DNA of 64,000 nucleotides from Rhizobium altiplani (GCF_001542405.1 NZ_LNCD01000085.1:118409-182408); one strand, 5' to 3'. Positions 28,476 to 37,130 are shown, numbered from the stretch's first letter. Numbers and translations: made by a program. The notes: generated from the letters alone by a model not told the origin.

Positions 28476-28925
28476 ATGACCGACAACGACAGCGGCGATT
28501 TCCACGAGCGAATCCGCCAGAACTTTACCCGCCAGGCGGCGTTGCATACGCTCGGCGCCGAACTGACCCGCGTCGGGCGGGGGTTGGTGGAGATCGAGCT
28601 GCCTTTCGACGTCAAGCTCACCCAGCAGCACGGAATTCTGCATGCCGGCGTGATCTCCGCTGCCCTCGATTCCGCTTGCGGCTTGGCGGCCTACAGCGTC
28701 ATCGACGCCGAGGCATCCGTTCTGACGATCGAATTCAAAGTCAACCTGCTGTCGCCAGGCCGTGGCGATCGCTTCCTCTTCAGGGGCGAAATCACCAAGC
28801 CGGGATCGAACATCATCGTTGCGGACGGGCGCGGCTATGCGATCGGCGACGGACCGGCAAAGCTGATCGCTTCCATGACAAGCACCATGATGATCATCCG
28901 TGGCAGAGAGGGCATTTCGGGATGA
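28476..28925 (+). CDS. PaaI-family hotdog thioesterase
   Basis: A 149-residue hotdog-fold acyl-CoA thioesterase. The family marks are LTQQHGILHAGVISAALDSA (conserved HG..H.G helix) and FKVNLLSPGRGDRFLFRGEI, followed by a C-terminal strand (LIASMTSTMMII). Such enzymes hydrolyse aromatic or fatty acyl-CoA; the substrate is not set here. It starts at 28476 behind AAGAAAGG, and its TGA overlaps the ATG of the nucleosidase gene. Confidence 0.88.
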   Translation: MTDNDSGDFHERIRQNFTRQAALHTLGAELTRVGRGLVEIELPFDVKLTQQHGILHAGVISAALDSACGLAAYSVIDAEASVLTIEFKVNLLSPGRGDRFLFRGEITKPGSNIIVADGRGYAIGDGPAKLIASMTSTMMIIRGREGISG

Positions 28926-29560
28926 AGTTTGAGCTGAAATCGGTCGCCGGCAAATCCATTCTCTTCGTGATGGCGGCGGAGGCCGAGTACGGTCCGTTCC
29001 TACGCTCCCGCTTCGAGCCGCTGATGACGGGGGTCGGTCCCGTCGAGGCGGCAATCGTCCTCACCCGGGCGCTGGCGCAACTAGCGCAGGCCGATGAGTT
29101 GCCCGACCTCGTCGTTTCGCTCGGCTCGGCGGGCTCGGCAAAGCTCGAGCAGACCGAGGTCTATCAGGCCACCTCCGTATCCTATCGCGACATGGATGCA
29201 TCGCCACTCGGTTTCGAGAAGGGGCGCACGCCGTTCCTCGATCTCCCTGCCACCATCGACCTGCCGCTTAGAATCCCAGGCATTCCGGAGGCAAGCCTGT
29301 CGACCGGCGGCAACGTCGTGTCCGGGCAGGCCTATAATGGTATCGCCGCCGATATGGTCGACATGGAGACCTTCGCAATCCTGCGCGCCTGCCAGGCTTA
29401 CGAACTGCCGCTGATCGGCCTGCGCGGGATTTCCGACGGTGTCGAAGAGTTGCAGCACATTTCCGGCTGGACAGAATACCTGCACGTCATCGACCGCAAG
29501 CTTTCCTATGCCGTCGACAGCCTGTTTACGGCGCTGGAAGACGGCGTATTCTGGTTCTAA
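28922..29560 (+). CDS. 5'-Methylthioadenosine/S-adenosylhomocysteine nucleosidase-like protein
   Basis: A 212-residue purine/uridine phosphorylase-superfamily nucleosidase, shorter than E. coli MtnN (232). It shows ILFVMAAEAEYGPFL at the start, VVSLGSAGSAKL (nucleoside-binding Gly-rich strand), AADMVDMETFAILRACQ (the VDME motif with the ribose-binding Glu) and LRGISDGVEEL with the catalytic Asp. It should split MTA or SAH to adenine plus the thio-sugar. ATG 28922 overlaps the thioesterase stop (ATGA). A longer in-frame stretch from 28430 is only read-through of the upstream gene. Confidence 0.85.
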   Translation: MKFELKSVAGKSILFVMAAEAEYGPFLRSRFEPLMTGVGPVEAAIVLTRALAQLAQADELPDLVVSLGSAGSAKLEQTEVYQATSVSYRDMDASPLGFEKGRTPFLDLPATIDLPLRIPGIPEASLSTGGNVVSGQAYNGIAADMVDMETFAILRACQAYELPLIGLRGISDGVEELQHISGWTEYLHVIDRKLSYAVDSLFTALEDGVFWF

Positions 29561-29653
29561 CCCCTGCGGGATAGGGACAATCAGCACAATAAAATCCTCG
29601 GCCGGGGGATTTCGCGCATTGCAAGACCGGGTGCTTTTCATTAAAGGCTCGCC

Positions 29654-31216
29654 ATGACCCAGACAGCACATCCAGACAGCGTCCTCATCGTCGATTTCGG
29701 CAGCCAGGTAACCCAGCTGATCGCACGCCGCGTGCGCGAAACGGGTGTCTACTGCGAGATCGTTCCCTTCCAGTCCGCCGAAGAAGGCTTCAAGCGCCTG
29801 CAGCCGAAAGCCGTGATCCTGTCCGGCAGCCCGGCCTCGACGGTTGATGAAGGCTCGCCCCGCGCACCCCAGATCATCTTCGACAGCGGCCTGCCCGTTT
29901 TCGGCATCTGCTACGGCCAGCAGACGATGTGCATGCAGCTCGGCGGCAAGGTCGAGAGCGGTCATCACCGCGAATTCGGTCGCGCCTTCCTCGAAGTCGA
30001 TGAAGACAACCAACTGTTCGAAGGCCTCTGGTCGAAGGGCTCCCGCCATCAGGTCTGGATGAGCCATGGCGACCGCGTGACGGCGCTGCCTGAAGGCTTC
30101 AAGGTCGTCGCGACTTCGCCGAACGCGCCTTACGCCTTCATCGCCGACGAGAAGCGCAAATATTATGGCGTGCAGTTCCACCCGGAAGTCGTGCACACGC
30201 CCGATGGCGCCAAGCTGATCGGTAACTTCATTCACAACATCGCCGGCATCAAAGGTGACTGGTCGATGTCGGCCTATCGCCAGAAGGCGGTCGAAGCGAT
30301 CCGCGAGCAGGTCGGCGACAAGCGCGTCCTCTGCGCCCTTTCGGGGGGCGTCGACAGCTCGGTCGCAGCACTACTGATCCACGAAGCGATCGGCGACAAG
30401 CTCACGTGCGTGCTCGTCGACCACGGACTGATGCGCAAGGACGAGGCGGCCAACGTCGTCGCCATGTTCCGCGAACACTACAATCTGCACCTCATCCACG
30501 TCGACGCATCCGACAAGTTCATCGGCGAGCTCGAGGGTGTTTCCGATCCAGAGACCAAGCGCAAGATCATCGGTCGCCTGTTCATCGAGACCTTCGAGGA
30601 AGAGGCCAAGAAGCTCGGCGGCGCCGACTTCCTCGGCCAGGGCACGCTCTATCCTGATGTGATCGAAAGCGTTTCCTTCACCGGCGGACCGTCGGTGACG
30701 ATCAAGTCGCACCACAATGTCGGCGGCCTTCCCGAGCGCATGAACATGCAGCTCGTCGAGCCGCTGCGCGAACTCTTCAAGGACGAAGTGCGCGTGCTTG
30801 GCAAGGAGCTCGGCCTGCCCGACTCGTTCATCGGCCGCCACCCCTTCCCGGGTCCGGGTCTCGCGATCCGCTGCCCGGGTGGCATCACCCGCGAAAAGCT
30901 GGAGATTCTCCGCGAAGCCGACGCCATCTATCTTGACGAGATCCGCAAGGCCGGCCTCTACGACGCCATCTGGCAGGCCTTCGCCGTGCTGCTGCCTGTC
31001 CAGACCGTCGGCGTCATGGGCGACGGCCGCACTTACGAGTTCGTCTGCGCGCTCCGCGCCGTGACGTCCGTCGACGGCATGACTGCGGATTTCTATCACT
31101 ACGACATGGAATTCCTCGGCCGCGCCGCAACCCGCATCATCAACGAGGTGCGCGGCATCAATCGTGTCGTGTATGATGTGACCTCGAAGCCGCCCGGAAC
31201 CATCGAGTGGGAATGA
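29654..31216 (+). CDS. guaA: GMP synthase (glutamine-hydrolysing)
   Basis: Converts XMP to GMP with ATP and glutamine. In 520 residues the class-I glutaminase part carries the Cys nucleophile in FGICYGQQTMC (about 92) and His-Glu in VQFHPEV (about 178). The ATP-pyrophosphatase part has the P-loop ALSGGVDSSVAAL (about 228), and the C-terminal dimerisation domain ends PPGTIEWE. Length and order are standard. It starts at 29654. No purine riboswitch is visible in the 93-bp leader. Confidence 0.97.
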   Translation: MTQTAHPDSVLIVDFGSQVTQLIARRVRETGVYCEIVPFQSAEEGFKRLQPKAVILSGSPASTVDEGSPRAPQIIFDSGLPVFGICYGQQTMCMQLGGKVESGHHREFGRAFLEVDEDNQLFEGLWSKGSRHQVWMSHGDRVTALPEGFKVVATSPNAPYAFIADEKRKYYGVQFHPEVVHTPDGAKLIGNFIHNIAGIKGDWSMSAYRQKAVEAIREQVGDKRVLCALSGGVDSSVAALLIHEAIGDKLTCVLVDHGLMRKDEAANVVAMFREHYNLHLIHVDASDKFIGELEGVSDPETKRKIIGRLFIETFEEEAKKLGGADFLGQGTLYPDVIESVSFTGGPSVTIKSHHNVGGLPERMNMQLVEPLRELFKDEVRVLGKELGLPDSFIGRHPFPGPGLAIRCPGGITREKLEILREADAIYLDEIRKAGLYDAIWQAFAVLLPVQTVGVMGDGRTYEFVCALRAVTSVDGMTADFYHYDMEFLGRAATRIINEVRGINRVVYDVTSKPPGTIEWE

Positions 31217-31223
31217 TTTGAGA

Positions 31224-31243
31224 GTCGCCTCAATCGAGGCGAC
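31224..31243. terminator. Shared hairpin between guaA and ogt
   Basis: GTCGCCTC (31224-31231) and GAGGCGAC (31236-31243) form a perfect 8-bp stem with an AATC loop in the 32-bp gap between the two convergent stops. No U-run is evident, so termination may be weak or aided by Rho. Confidence 0.55.
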
Positions 31244-31248
31244 ATCCA

Positions 31249-31812
31249 TCAGAAATCAAGTGACTGCTGCACCGGCTTTGGCGGCGCCAGGCTAACGCCT
31301 TCGAGCTCCAACATCCTCTGCTTGGACGTTGAGCCGCCGGGCGCGGAGAATCCTCCGATCTTGTTTCCGGCCGCTAGCACGCGATGGCAGGGGATGATCA
31401 AGGCGACCGGATTTTTCGCCATCGCCTGGCCGACGTCGCGGGCGGCCTCCGGCCCTACGCCGAGTTGTTTCGCGAGCGCACCGTAGGTGGTCGTGTGGCC
31501 CCAGCCGATCTGGCGGGCAGCATCGTAAACCTGCCTGAAGAAGGCATCCTGACCAGCGAGATCGACCTTCACGGTTGAGAAGTCCGTCGGCTCTCCGCTG
31601 AAATAGCGCTTCACTGCGGCAACAGCTTCGGCAACGGCAGCCGTCGGCTTCGCCGGCTCGGCGCCGGGAATGCGGCGAAGGAGCAATCGCTCGGTTGCGT
31701 CGGCACTCGACGTCGGCAGCTGAAACCGCGTAATGCCGACATCATTCCAGGCGATGCCGCAGAAGCCACCGCTCGTCTCGAAAATCAGATAGTGATGCAT
31801 TGCCTGTTGCAT
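31249..31812 (-). CDS. ogt: Methylated-DNA--[protein]-cysteine S-methyltransferase
   Basis: A suicide DNA-repair protein that removes the alkyl group from O6-alkylguanine. In 187 residues the acceptor-cysteine motif is LIIPCHRVLAAG (about 144-155), preceded by the helix-turn-helix YDAARQIGWGHTTTYGALAK. The N-terminal domain (MHHYLIFETSGGFCGIAWND) lacks the Ada metal-binding part, so this is Ogt/MGMT type. ATG at 31812 (MQQAM) or five codons later (MHHYLIF) are both possible. Confidence 0.93.
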   Translation of the reverse strand: MQQAMHHYLIFETSGGFCGIAWNDVGITRFQLPTSSADATERLLLRRIPGAEPAKPTAAVAEAVAAVKRYFSGEPTDFSTVKVDLAGQDAFFRQVYDAARQIGWGHTTTYGALAKQLGVGPEAARDVGQAMAKNPVALIIPCHRVLAAGNKIGGFSAPGGSTSKQRMLELEGVSLAPPKPVQQSLDF

Positions 31813-31961
31813 GGGTCATTGCCTCCCTGCTGCTCTTCTCCGAAGATCGTGCCGTCGCGGCCCGAATTCAACCCGTTTCTTGCGTCACACGAGCTTGCTC
31901 CCGTCGATCGCTCGCCCGTATGTTCTCTTTTTGTTCTTGCCATTTCAAGATCAAATGTTAG

Positions 31962-32541
31962 CAGGCATCTTTCGATTTCGCTTCGCCGAAGACGCGCCAA
32001 CAACCATCGCGCTTCGCCAGAGAGAGTCTTTTCTTTGCGATATTGCCGGATCCGCAATCGCTCGACGAATGCGTGTCGATCCAGCAGTGGCTACAGCGGG
32101 AACACCTTCCCCTCGCATCGCCGCGTCCGCCGGCGGCCGTGCATGTCTCGCTCTATTGTGTCGGCAAAAGCGCCCGCATTCGCGAGGGGGGTCATCGCGG
32201 CGGCACGCCAGGCAGGAACGGCGATCGAGGCGTGTCAGTTCGAGCTCGTCTTCGACCATATCATCACCTTCCTGCTGCCGCAGGACAACGCGATCGTACT
32301 CACCGGCAATGGCGGACAGGAACTGTTACGGCAACTGCATGTGCAAATCGCGATCGAGATGCATCGGTTGGGCGCAGACGCCAATCTGAACCCGAACTTT
32401 CAACCTCACGCCACGCTCCTCTACGACAAGGACGTGGTGCCGCGGATCGCCCTGCAGAGGCCGGTCGTGATGGCTGCGCGCGAATTCGTTCTGCTGCACA
32501 ATCGCCGGGGTCAAGCAGGCTACGAAAAGGTCGGGCGCTGA
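31962..32541 (+). pseudogene. 2'-5' RNA ligase family protein, frameshifted, start unclear
   Basis: A 2H-phosphodiesterase-fold protein (LigT/ThpR type). One frame encodes ESLFFAILPDPQSLDECVSI through HVSLYCVGKSARIREG, containing the first H-x-S motif (HVSL). After a G6 run (32186-32191) the reading moves to the frame VIAAARQAGTAIEACQFELV, which carries the second motif HATLLYD and ends at 32541. Five G would keep one frame. Upstream of LFFAILP the frame is open to a TAG at 31959 with no ATG or GTG, so a second lesion or an unusual start (TTG 32043) is likely. It may be a true pseudogene or contain sequence errors. Confidence 0.65.
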
Positions 32542-32627
32542 CCGCTTCATGCGCGCGGATAACACCTTGCCTCCGGCTATCGAACTCGCTTAAAGCTCCT
32601 GCGACAAGGCATCAAGCGGAGAACGAC

Positions 32628-33683
32628 ATGAACACGTCCGAGATCATTATTGCCGGTGACACGGCGGGTATCGAGTGGCGTTTGCCGGTTCTTCGTTTCA
32701 ATGGCAGCGATCCCAAGGCACCGAAGGTCTACATTCAGGCGGCTCTCCACGCCAACGAGCTGCCGGGCACGGCGTTGGTTCACTTCCTGTGTGAAAGACT
32801 GCGCCAGTCGGAAAACGCCGGTCAGATCAAGAGCGACTTCATCGTCGTCCCGCATGCCAATCCGATCGGGGCGGCCCAGTCGCATTTCGGTGAACTTCAG
32901 GGCCGCTTCGATCTTGGATCGCGCACCAATTTCAACAGGGAGTTTCCGCTGATCTCGGTGAAGGATCGCGACGGGTTGCTTGAGGACCTCGAGCGCCGTT
33001 CGGCCGTCGAAAAACTGAAGCGCCAGCTGCTGCATATGGCGCTCGGCTGCGATCTGGTGATCGATCTGCATTGCGATGATGAATCCCTGCAATATGCCTA
33101 TATCGACGAGGCATTCTGGCCGGAGGCGGCCGATCTGGCCTCTGCGATGGAGATGGAAGCCGTTCTTCTCTCCGATGGCGAGAGTTCCGCCTTCGAGGAG
33201 GCCGTCGGTTTTGCCTGGAAATACGAGACTCCAGAGAAACAATCGCGCCTGCCCGGCAAGCTGTCTGTCACCGTCGAGCTTCGCGGCCGGCGTGACGTCT
33301 ATCCCGAGATGGCGAAGAAGGATGCCGAGGGATTGTGGGAATTCCTGGCAAGCCGCGGCGCAATCGATGCCCCGGTCTCGCTGCCCGCTTTCGATGGCCC
33401 CGCTGTCCCGCTCGACAATATCGAGGTGGTCCGCGCGCCGGAGGCCGGCACGGTTCTCTTCCAACGCAACATCGGCGAATGGGTTGGCGAAGGCGATGTG
33501 CTTGCCACGTTGATCACCCGCCCCGGCATGGCTGACGGCAGCATCGAGATTTGTGCACCACAGGCCGGCCTGATCGTGACGCGCAGCTCCGAACGGCTGG
33601 TTCGCCGCCGCGCCGACCTGATGAAGATTGCTTGCAAGACCGCCAGCAAGGCAACACGCAAGCCTGGAACGCTGGAGGACTAA
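32628..33683 (+). CDS. Succinylglutamate desuccinylase/aspartoacylase-family zinc hydrolase
   Basis: A 351-residue M14-like zinc deacylase. Zinc ligands are the HxxE set in ALHANELPG (about 45) and the second His in VIDLHCDDE (about 145). FDLGSRTNFNREFP supplies the substrate-binding Arg/Asn block. Glu in VTVELRGRRDVYP is a catalytic candidate. The C-terminal ~90 residues form a barrel-sandwich-like region (APEAGTVLFQRNIGEWVGEG). The deacylated substrate is unknown. ATG 32628 follows GCGGAGA; the frame upstream is only the read-through of the broken ligase gene. It abuts the next gene. Confidence 0.87.
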   Translation: MNTSEIIIAGDTAGIEWRLPVLRFNGSDPKAPKVYIQAALHANELPGTALVHFLCERLRQSENAGQIKSDFIVVPHANPIGAAQSHFGELQGRFDLGSRTNFNREFPLISVKDRDGLLEDLERRSAVEKLKRQLLHMALGCDLVIDLHCDDESLQYAYIDEAFWPEAADLASAMEMEAVLLSDGESSAFEEAVGFAWKYETPEKQSRLPGKLSVTVELRGRRDVYPEMAKKDAEGLWEFLASRGAIDAPVSLPAFDGPAVPLDNIEVVRAPEAGTVLFQRNIGEWVGEGDVLATLITRPGMADGSIEICAPQAGLIVTRSSERLVRRRADLMKIACKTASKATRKPGTLED

Positions 33684-34034
33684 GTGACCGTCACCATCTA
33701 CGGCATCAAGAACTGCGACACCATGAAAAAGGCCCGAACCTGGCTGGAAGAGCATGACGTCGCCTACCAGTTCCATGACTACAAGGCTGTCGGGATCGAT
33801 CGCGCGCATCTGCAGGCCTGGACGAAGGAAGCCGGGTGGGAAACGGTGCTCAACCGAACAGGCACGACCTTTCGGAAGCTGCCTGAGGCCGAGCGCGAAA
33901 ATCTCGACGAGGGCAAGGCGATCTCGCTGATGCTGGAGCAGCCATCGATGATCAAGCGGCCGGTTGTCGAGGCAGACGGCAAGTTGCTCATCGGCTTCAA
34001 GCCCGAGATCTACGGCAGCTTCTTCAAGGCCTGA
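33684..34034 (+). CDS. ArsC/Spx-family thioredoxin-fold protein (YffB-like)
   Basis: A 116-residue ArsC-like protein starting at GTG 33684, one base after the preceding stop. The redox Cys lies in IYGIKNCDTMKKARTWL (one cysteine, no CxxC). FHDYKAVGIDRAHLQAW and TFRKLPE are family blocks, followed by IKRPVVEADGKLLIGFKPEI. The YffB subgroup is not clearly an arsenate reductase, so a thiol-dependent reductase role is only suggested. Co-transcribed with its neighbours. Confidence 0.85.
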   Translation: MTVTIYGIKNCDTMKKARTWLEEHDVAYQFHDYKAVGIDRAHLQAWTKEAGWETVLNRTGTTFRKLPEAERENLDEGKAISLMLEQPSMIKRPVVEADGKLLIGFKPEIYGSFFKA

Positions 34035-34037
34035 TCG

Positions 34038-34511
34038 ATGTCGAAAACCACACGCGCCACGCAGGTTCTGAGCCAAGCCGGAATTGCCTTCACGGTCCAT
34101 ACCTACGACTATGATCCGAATGCGGAGCGCGTTGGCCTGCAGGCGGCAGAAGCGCTTGGCGAGCAGCCGCATCGCGTGTTAAAGACGCTGATGGCGGAGG
34201 TCGACGGCAAAGCGGTCTGCGTCGTCGTGCCGTCGGATCGTGAAGTCAGCATGAAGAAGCTCGCAAACGCCTTCGGCGGAAAGTCCGCCAACATGATGAA
34301 GCCCGCCCATGCCGAGCGCCTGACAGGCTACCACGTCGGCGGCATCAGCCCGTTCGGCCAGAAGAAGCTCGTCCCGACAGCAATCGAGGAAACAGCGCTG
34401 ACAGAGGCGCAGGTCTACATCAACGGCGGGCAACGCGGCCTGCAGGTTCGGCTGGACCCGAAGGACGCGTTGAAGACGCTGAAGGCTGCCGCCGCGCCCC
34501 TCATTGCCTGA
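34038..34511 (+). CDS. ybaK: Cys-tRNA(Pro)/Cys-tRNA(Cys) deacylase YbaK-type
   Basis: A 157-residue trans-editing enzyme that clears cysteine mischarged on tRNA-Pro. It shows YDPNAERVGLQAAEALGEQP, RVLKTLMAEVDGKAVCVVVP (the invariant Lys in VLKTL), KKLANAFGGKSANMM and YHVGGISPFGQKKLVPTAI, all in YbaK order. It starts 3 bp after the ArsC-like gene, so the three genes 32628-34511 form an operon. The stop is 2 bp from that of the convergent MarR gene. Confidence 0.92.
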   Translation: MSKTTRATQVLSQAGIAFTVHTYDYDPNAERVGLQAAEALGEQPHRVLKTLMAEVDGKAVCVVVPSDREVSMKKLANAFGGKSANMMKPAHAERLTGYHVGGISPFGQKKLVPTAIEETALTEAQVYINGGQRGLQVRLDPKDALKTLKAAAAPLIA

Positions 34512-34513
34512 TC

Positions 34514-34963
34514 TCAGCTGAAGCGTGACAGCAGCGAGGTCAGCGTCGCGACGTCGACCTCGCTCAGCTTGGCGCCGAAGTTCTCCTCGATGGCTCTGGC
34601 ATAGACCTTCCACATGCGCTTCTGCAGCGCGCGTCCCTCCTCGGTTACAACTACCCACTGCCCGCGCCCGTCCTGATCGAAGCTCTGGCGCTGCACCAGC
34701 CCTGCCTTCTCGAGGCGGTCGATCAGTCGCGAAAGATTGTATTGGGCTAGCAACGTTCGTTCTTCGATCTCGAATGGCCGCAACTTGCCCTGCGGCGACC
34801 GCACCAGTTCCCAGAGCACGTCGTACCAGCCGAGCGCTGGGAGCCCGGCCTGCTTGAGATCCGCTTCGATCTGACCGAGCAGTCGCTGCTGCGCGCGCAT
34901 CAGCCCGATCCAGGCATCGATCACCGCATCGGAGGGCGTGGCTCTATTCGTCTTTTCACTCAT
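34514..34963 (-). CDS. MarR-family transcriptional regulator
   Basis: A 149-residue winged-helix regulator. LGWYDVLWELVRSPQGKLRP and LAQYNLSRLIDRLEKAGLVQ form the DNA-binding helices, and RQSFDQDGRGQWVVVTEEG the wing with the family D-x-R-G motif. The start MSEKTNRATP at 34963 is preferred over an in-frame codon at 35020 that would lie inside operator 2. The gene is divergent from a GST gene with two matching palindromes between. Autorepression and control of the GST are the likely roles (inference). Confidence 0.9.
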   Translation of the reverse strand: MSEKTNRATPSDAVIDAWIGLMRAQQRLLGQIEADLKQAGLPALGWYDVLWELVRSPQGKLRPFEIEERTLLAQYNLSRLIDRLEKAGLVQRQSFDQDGRGQWVVVTEEGRALQKRMWKVYARAIEENFGAKLSEVDVATLTSLLSRFS

Positions 34964-34980
34964 ACATGCATTTACATCTA
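34963..34980. promoter_or_regulatory. MarR operator 1 (overlaps marR start)
   Basis: TACATGCATTTACATCTA differs at two positions from operator 2 (TACATGCAATTGCATCTA, 35006-35023). It overlaps the first base of the MarR start codon, so binding should block marR transcription or initiation. Confidence 0.65.
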
Positions 34981-35005
34981 TCTTGAATCCTGGCGCAACA
35001 GCTAT

Positions 35006-35023
35006 TACATGCAATTGCATCTA
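35006..35023. promoter_or_regulatory. MarR operator 2 (upstream of the GST gene)
   Basis: TACATGCAATTGCATCTA contains a perfect 12-bp palindrome ATGCAATTGCAT (35009-35020). It lies 43 bp from operator 1, about four helical turns, on the same face of DNA, and 17 bp before the chosen GST start. Confidence 0.7.
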
Positions 35024-35040
35024 CAATGGAGATTGCCAAG

Positions 35041-35757
35041 ATGGATCATTTGCCACCTCAAATATCCGGTTCCGCTCTGCTGCTCGTCAGCCACCACCTT
35101 TGCCCCTACGTACAGCGCGCCGCGATCGCGCTTGCGGAAAAAGGAGTGCCGTTCGAGCGCGTGAATATCGACCTCGCGGACAAACCGCGCTGGTTCCTGG
35201 AGGTCTCGCCGCTCGGCAAGGTGCCTCTGCTTTGCATTCGCCTCAGCGACGGCAGTCAGGACGTGCTCTTTGAAAGCAGCGTAATCTGTGAATACCTGGA
35301 GGAGACGCAGGACGGCCGCCGCCTTCATCCATCCGACCCGCTGACACGCGCCCGCCACCGTGGCTGGATGGAGTTCGGCTCTTCGATCCTCTCCGATCTC
35401 TGGGTCTACGAAACGACGCAGGATCGCGCGCAGCTGGAGGCGAAGCGGCAGGTGCTCGCATCAAAGTTCGCCACCATCGAGGCGGAACTGAAGGATGGCC
35501 CCTACTTTGCGGGCGTGGACTTCAGCCTGGTCGATGCCGTGTTTGCGCCGATCTTTCGCTACTTCGACGTCTTCGACGCCATCGGCGGCAGCGGCATTTT
35601 TGCCGGCCTGCCCCGCGTCCAGGCCTGGCGGACAGCGCTGTCCGAGAGACCGAGCGTGAAGGCCGCCGTCGGACCTGACTATGCCGACCGGCTGATGGCC
35701 TTCCTGAAGCGCCACGACGCGGTGCTGTTGCAGCAGCCATCCGTTTCGGCGGCCTAA
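35041..35757 (+). CDS. Glutathione S-transferase family protein (CPYV active site)
   Basis: A 238-residue GST. The N-terminal thioredoxin fold has SHHLCPYVQRAAIALAEKGV, with a catalytic-type Cys-Pro-Tyr as in omega/glutathionyl-hydroquinone-reductase-like groups, and SPLGKVPLLCIR plus FESSVICEYLEE for glutathione binding. ATG 35041 is preferred (GGAG 11 nt upstream); ATG 35026 would lie 3 bp after operator 2 and lacks a ribosome site. Divergent regulation by the adjacent MarR suggests a detoxification role triggered by a phenolic or oxidising ligand (inference). Confidence 0.88.
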   Translation: MDHLPPQISGSALLLVSHHLCPYVQRAAIALAEKGVPFERVNIDLADKPRWFLEVSPLGKVPLLCIRLSDGSQDVLFESSVICEYLEETQDGRRLHPSDPLTRARHRGWMEFGSSILSDLWVYETTQDRAQLEAKRQVLASKFATIEAELKDGPYFAGVDFSLVDAVFAPIFRYFDVFDAIGGSGIFAGLPRVQAWRTALSERPSVKAAVGPDYADRLMAFLKRHDAVLLQQPSVSAA

Positions 35758-35876
35758 TCCCGCGTGTGGGCCGATGGCGGCAAAGAGCTGCCATCGGTCG
35801 ACAAGCGAGCTTCAATTTCGCCGTAAAGGGGTCTAAGTCTACCGGCCAATCCGTTTTGTTCGAGGAGTGACCGATC

Positions 35877-37130
35877 ATGAATTTCATGCCGCAAAGCCAG
35901 ACCTCCGTGGATCCCGTAAAGCTTGAGAAACTGGCGGAGGTGGCCGTCAAGGTCGGGCTGCAGCTGCAGACGGGCCAGGATCTCGTGATCACGGCCCCGG
36001 TCGTCGCCCTGCCCCTCGTGCGCCTGATTACCCAGCATGCCTATATGGCAGGTGCCGGGCTGGTGACAGCGTTCTATTCGGACGAGGATTCGACGCTGGC
36101 GCGCTACCGATATGGCAGTGATCAGAGCTTCGATCGCGCCTCCGACTGGCTCTACGACGGCATGGCCAAGGCCTATGCCAAAGGCACTGCACGCCTTGCG
36201 GTTTCTGGCGACAATCCGATGCTGCTTTCGGAACAGGATCCGGCAAAGGTCGGCCGTGCCAACCGGGCGAACTCGGCGGCCTACAAGCCGGCGCTGGAAA
36301 AGATCTCGAATTTCGACATCAATTGGAACATCGTCTCCTACCCCAACCCGTCCTGGGCAGCGCTCGTCTTCCCTGACGATCCGGAAGCAATCGCCGTTGC
36401 CAAGCTCGCCAAGGCGATCTTCGCGGCGTCGCGCGTCGATGTCGAAGACCCGATTGCGGCCTGGGCCGAGCACAATGCCAATCTCGCCAAACGCTCGCAC
36501 TGGCTGAATGGCGAGCGCTTCGCCTCGCTGCACTTCAGGGGACCTGGCACCGATCTGACGGTCGGTCTTGCCGACGGTCACGAGTGGCACGGCGGCTCGT
36601 CGACGGCCAAGAACGGCATTACCTGCAATCCGAACATTCCGACCGAGGAAGTCTTCACGACCCCGCATGCGTTGCGCGTCGAAGGCCATGTTTCGAGCAC
36701 CAAGCCGCTGTCCCATCAGGGCACGCTGATCGACAACATCCGGGTTCGCTTCGAAGGCGGCCGGATCGTCGAAGCGAAGGCTTCGCGTGGCGAGGAAGTG
36801 CTGAACAAGGTGCTGGATACCGATGAGGGCGCGCGCCGCTTGGGCGAAGTGGCGCTGGTGCCGCATTCCTCGCCGATCTCGGCCAGCGGCATTCTCTTCT
36901 ACAACACGCTGTTCGACGAGAACGCCTCGTGCCACATCGCGCTCGGCCAGTGCTATTCGAAGTGCTTCGTCAACGGCGCAAGCCTGACGCAGGAGCAGAT
37001 CAAGGCGCAAGGCGGCAACTCGAGCCTGATCCACATCGACTGGATGATCGGCTCGGGCCAGGTCGATATCGACGGCATCAAGCCGGACGGCTCGCGGGTT
37101 CCGGTGATGCGTCAGGGCGAGTGGGCCTGA
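35877..37130 (+). CDS. M29-family aminopeptidase (AmpS/aminopeptidase T)
   Basis: A 417-residue cytosolic metallo-aminopeptidase of family M29. It shows LRVEGHVSSTKPLSHQGTLI, ARRLGEVALVPHSSPIS (metal-ligand Glu), GILFYNTLFDENASCHIALG (Glu and His ligands) and SSLIHIDWMIGSGQVDID (His and Asp ligands), the ordered metal-binding set. ATG 35877 follows GAGGAG. Its last 53 bp overlap the 3' end of the convergent EamA gene. Confidence 0.93.
   Translation: MNFMPQSQTSVDPVKLEKLAEVAVKVGLQLQTGQDLVITAPVVALPLVRLITQHAYMAGAGLVTAFYSDEDSTLARYRYGSDQSFDRASDWLYDGMAKAYAKGTARLAVSGDNPMLLSEQDPAKVGRANRANSAAYKPALEKISNFDINWNIVSYPNPSWAALVFPDDPEAIAVAKLAKAIFAASRVDVEDPIAAWAEHNANLAKRSHWLNGERFASLHFRGPGTDLTVGLADGHEWHGGSSTAKNGITCNPNIPTEEVFTTPHALRVEGHVSSTKPLSHQGTLIDNIRVRFEGGRIVEAKASRGEEVLNKVLDTDEGARRLGEVALVPHSSPISASGILFYNTLFDENASCHIALGQCYSKCFVNGASLTQEQIKAQGGNSSLIHIDWMIGSGQVDIDGIKPDGSRVPVMRQGEWA

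Noticed and set aside
29561..29653. Purine riboswitch upstream of guaA
   Set aside because: The 93-bp leader has no paired aptamer-like conserved core.
32577..34172. 531-residue antisense frame opposite the aspartoacylase-like and ArsC-like genes
   Set aside because: The plus-strand genes have conserved motifs and tight operon spacing; the antisense product has none.
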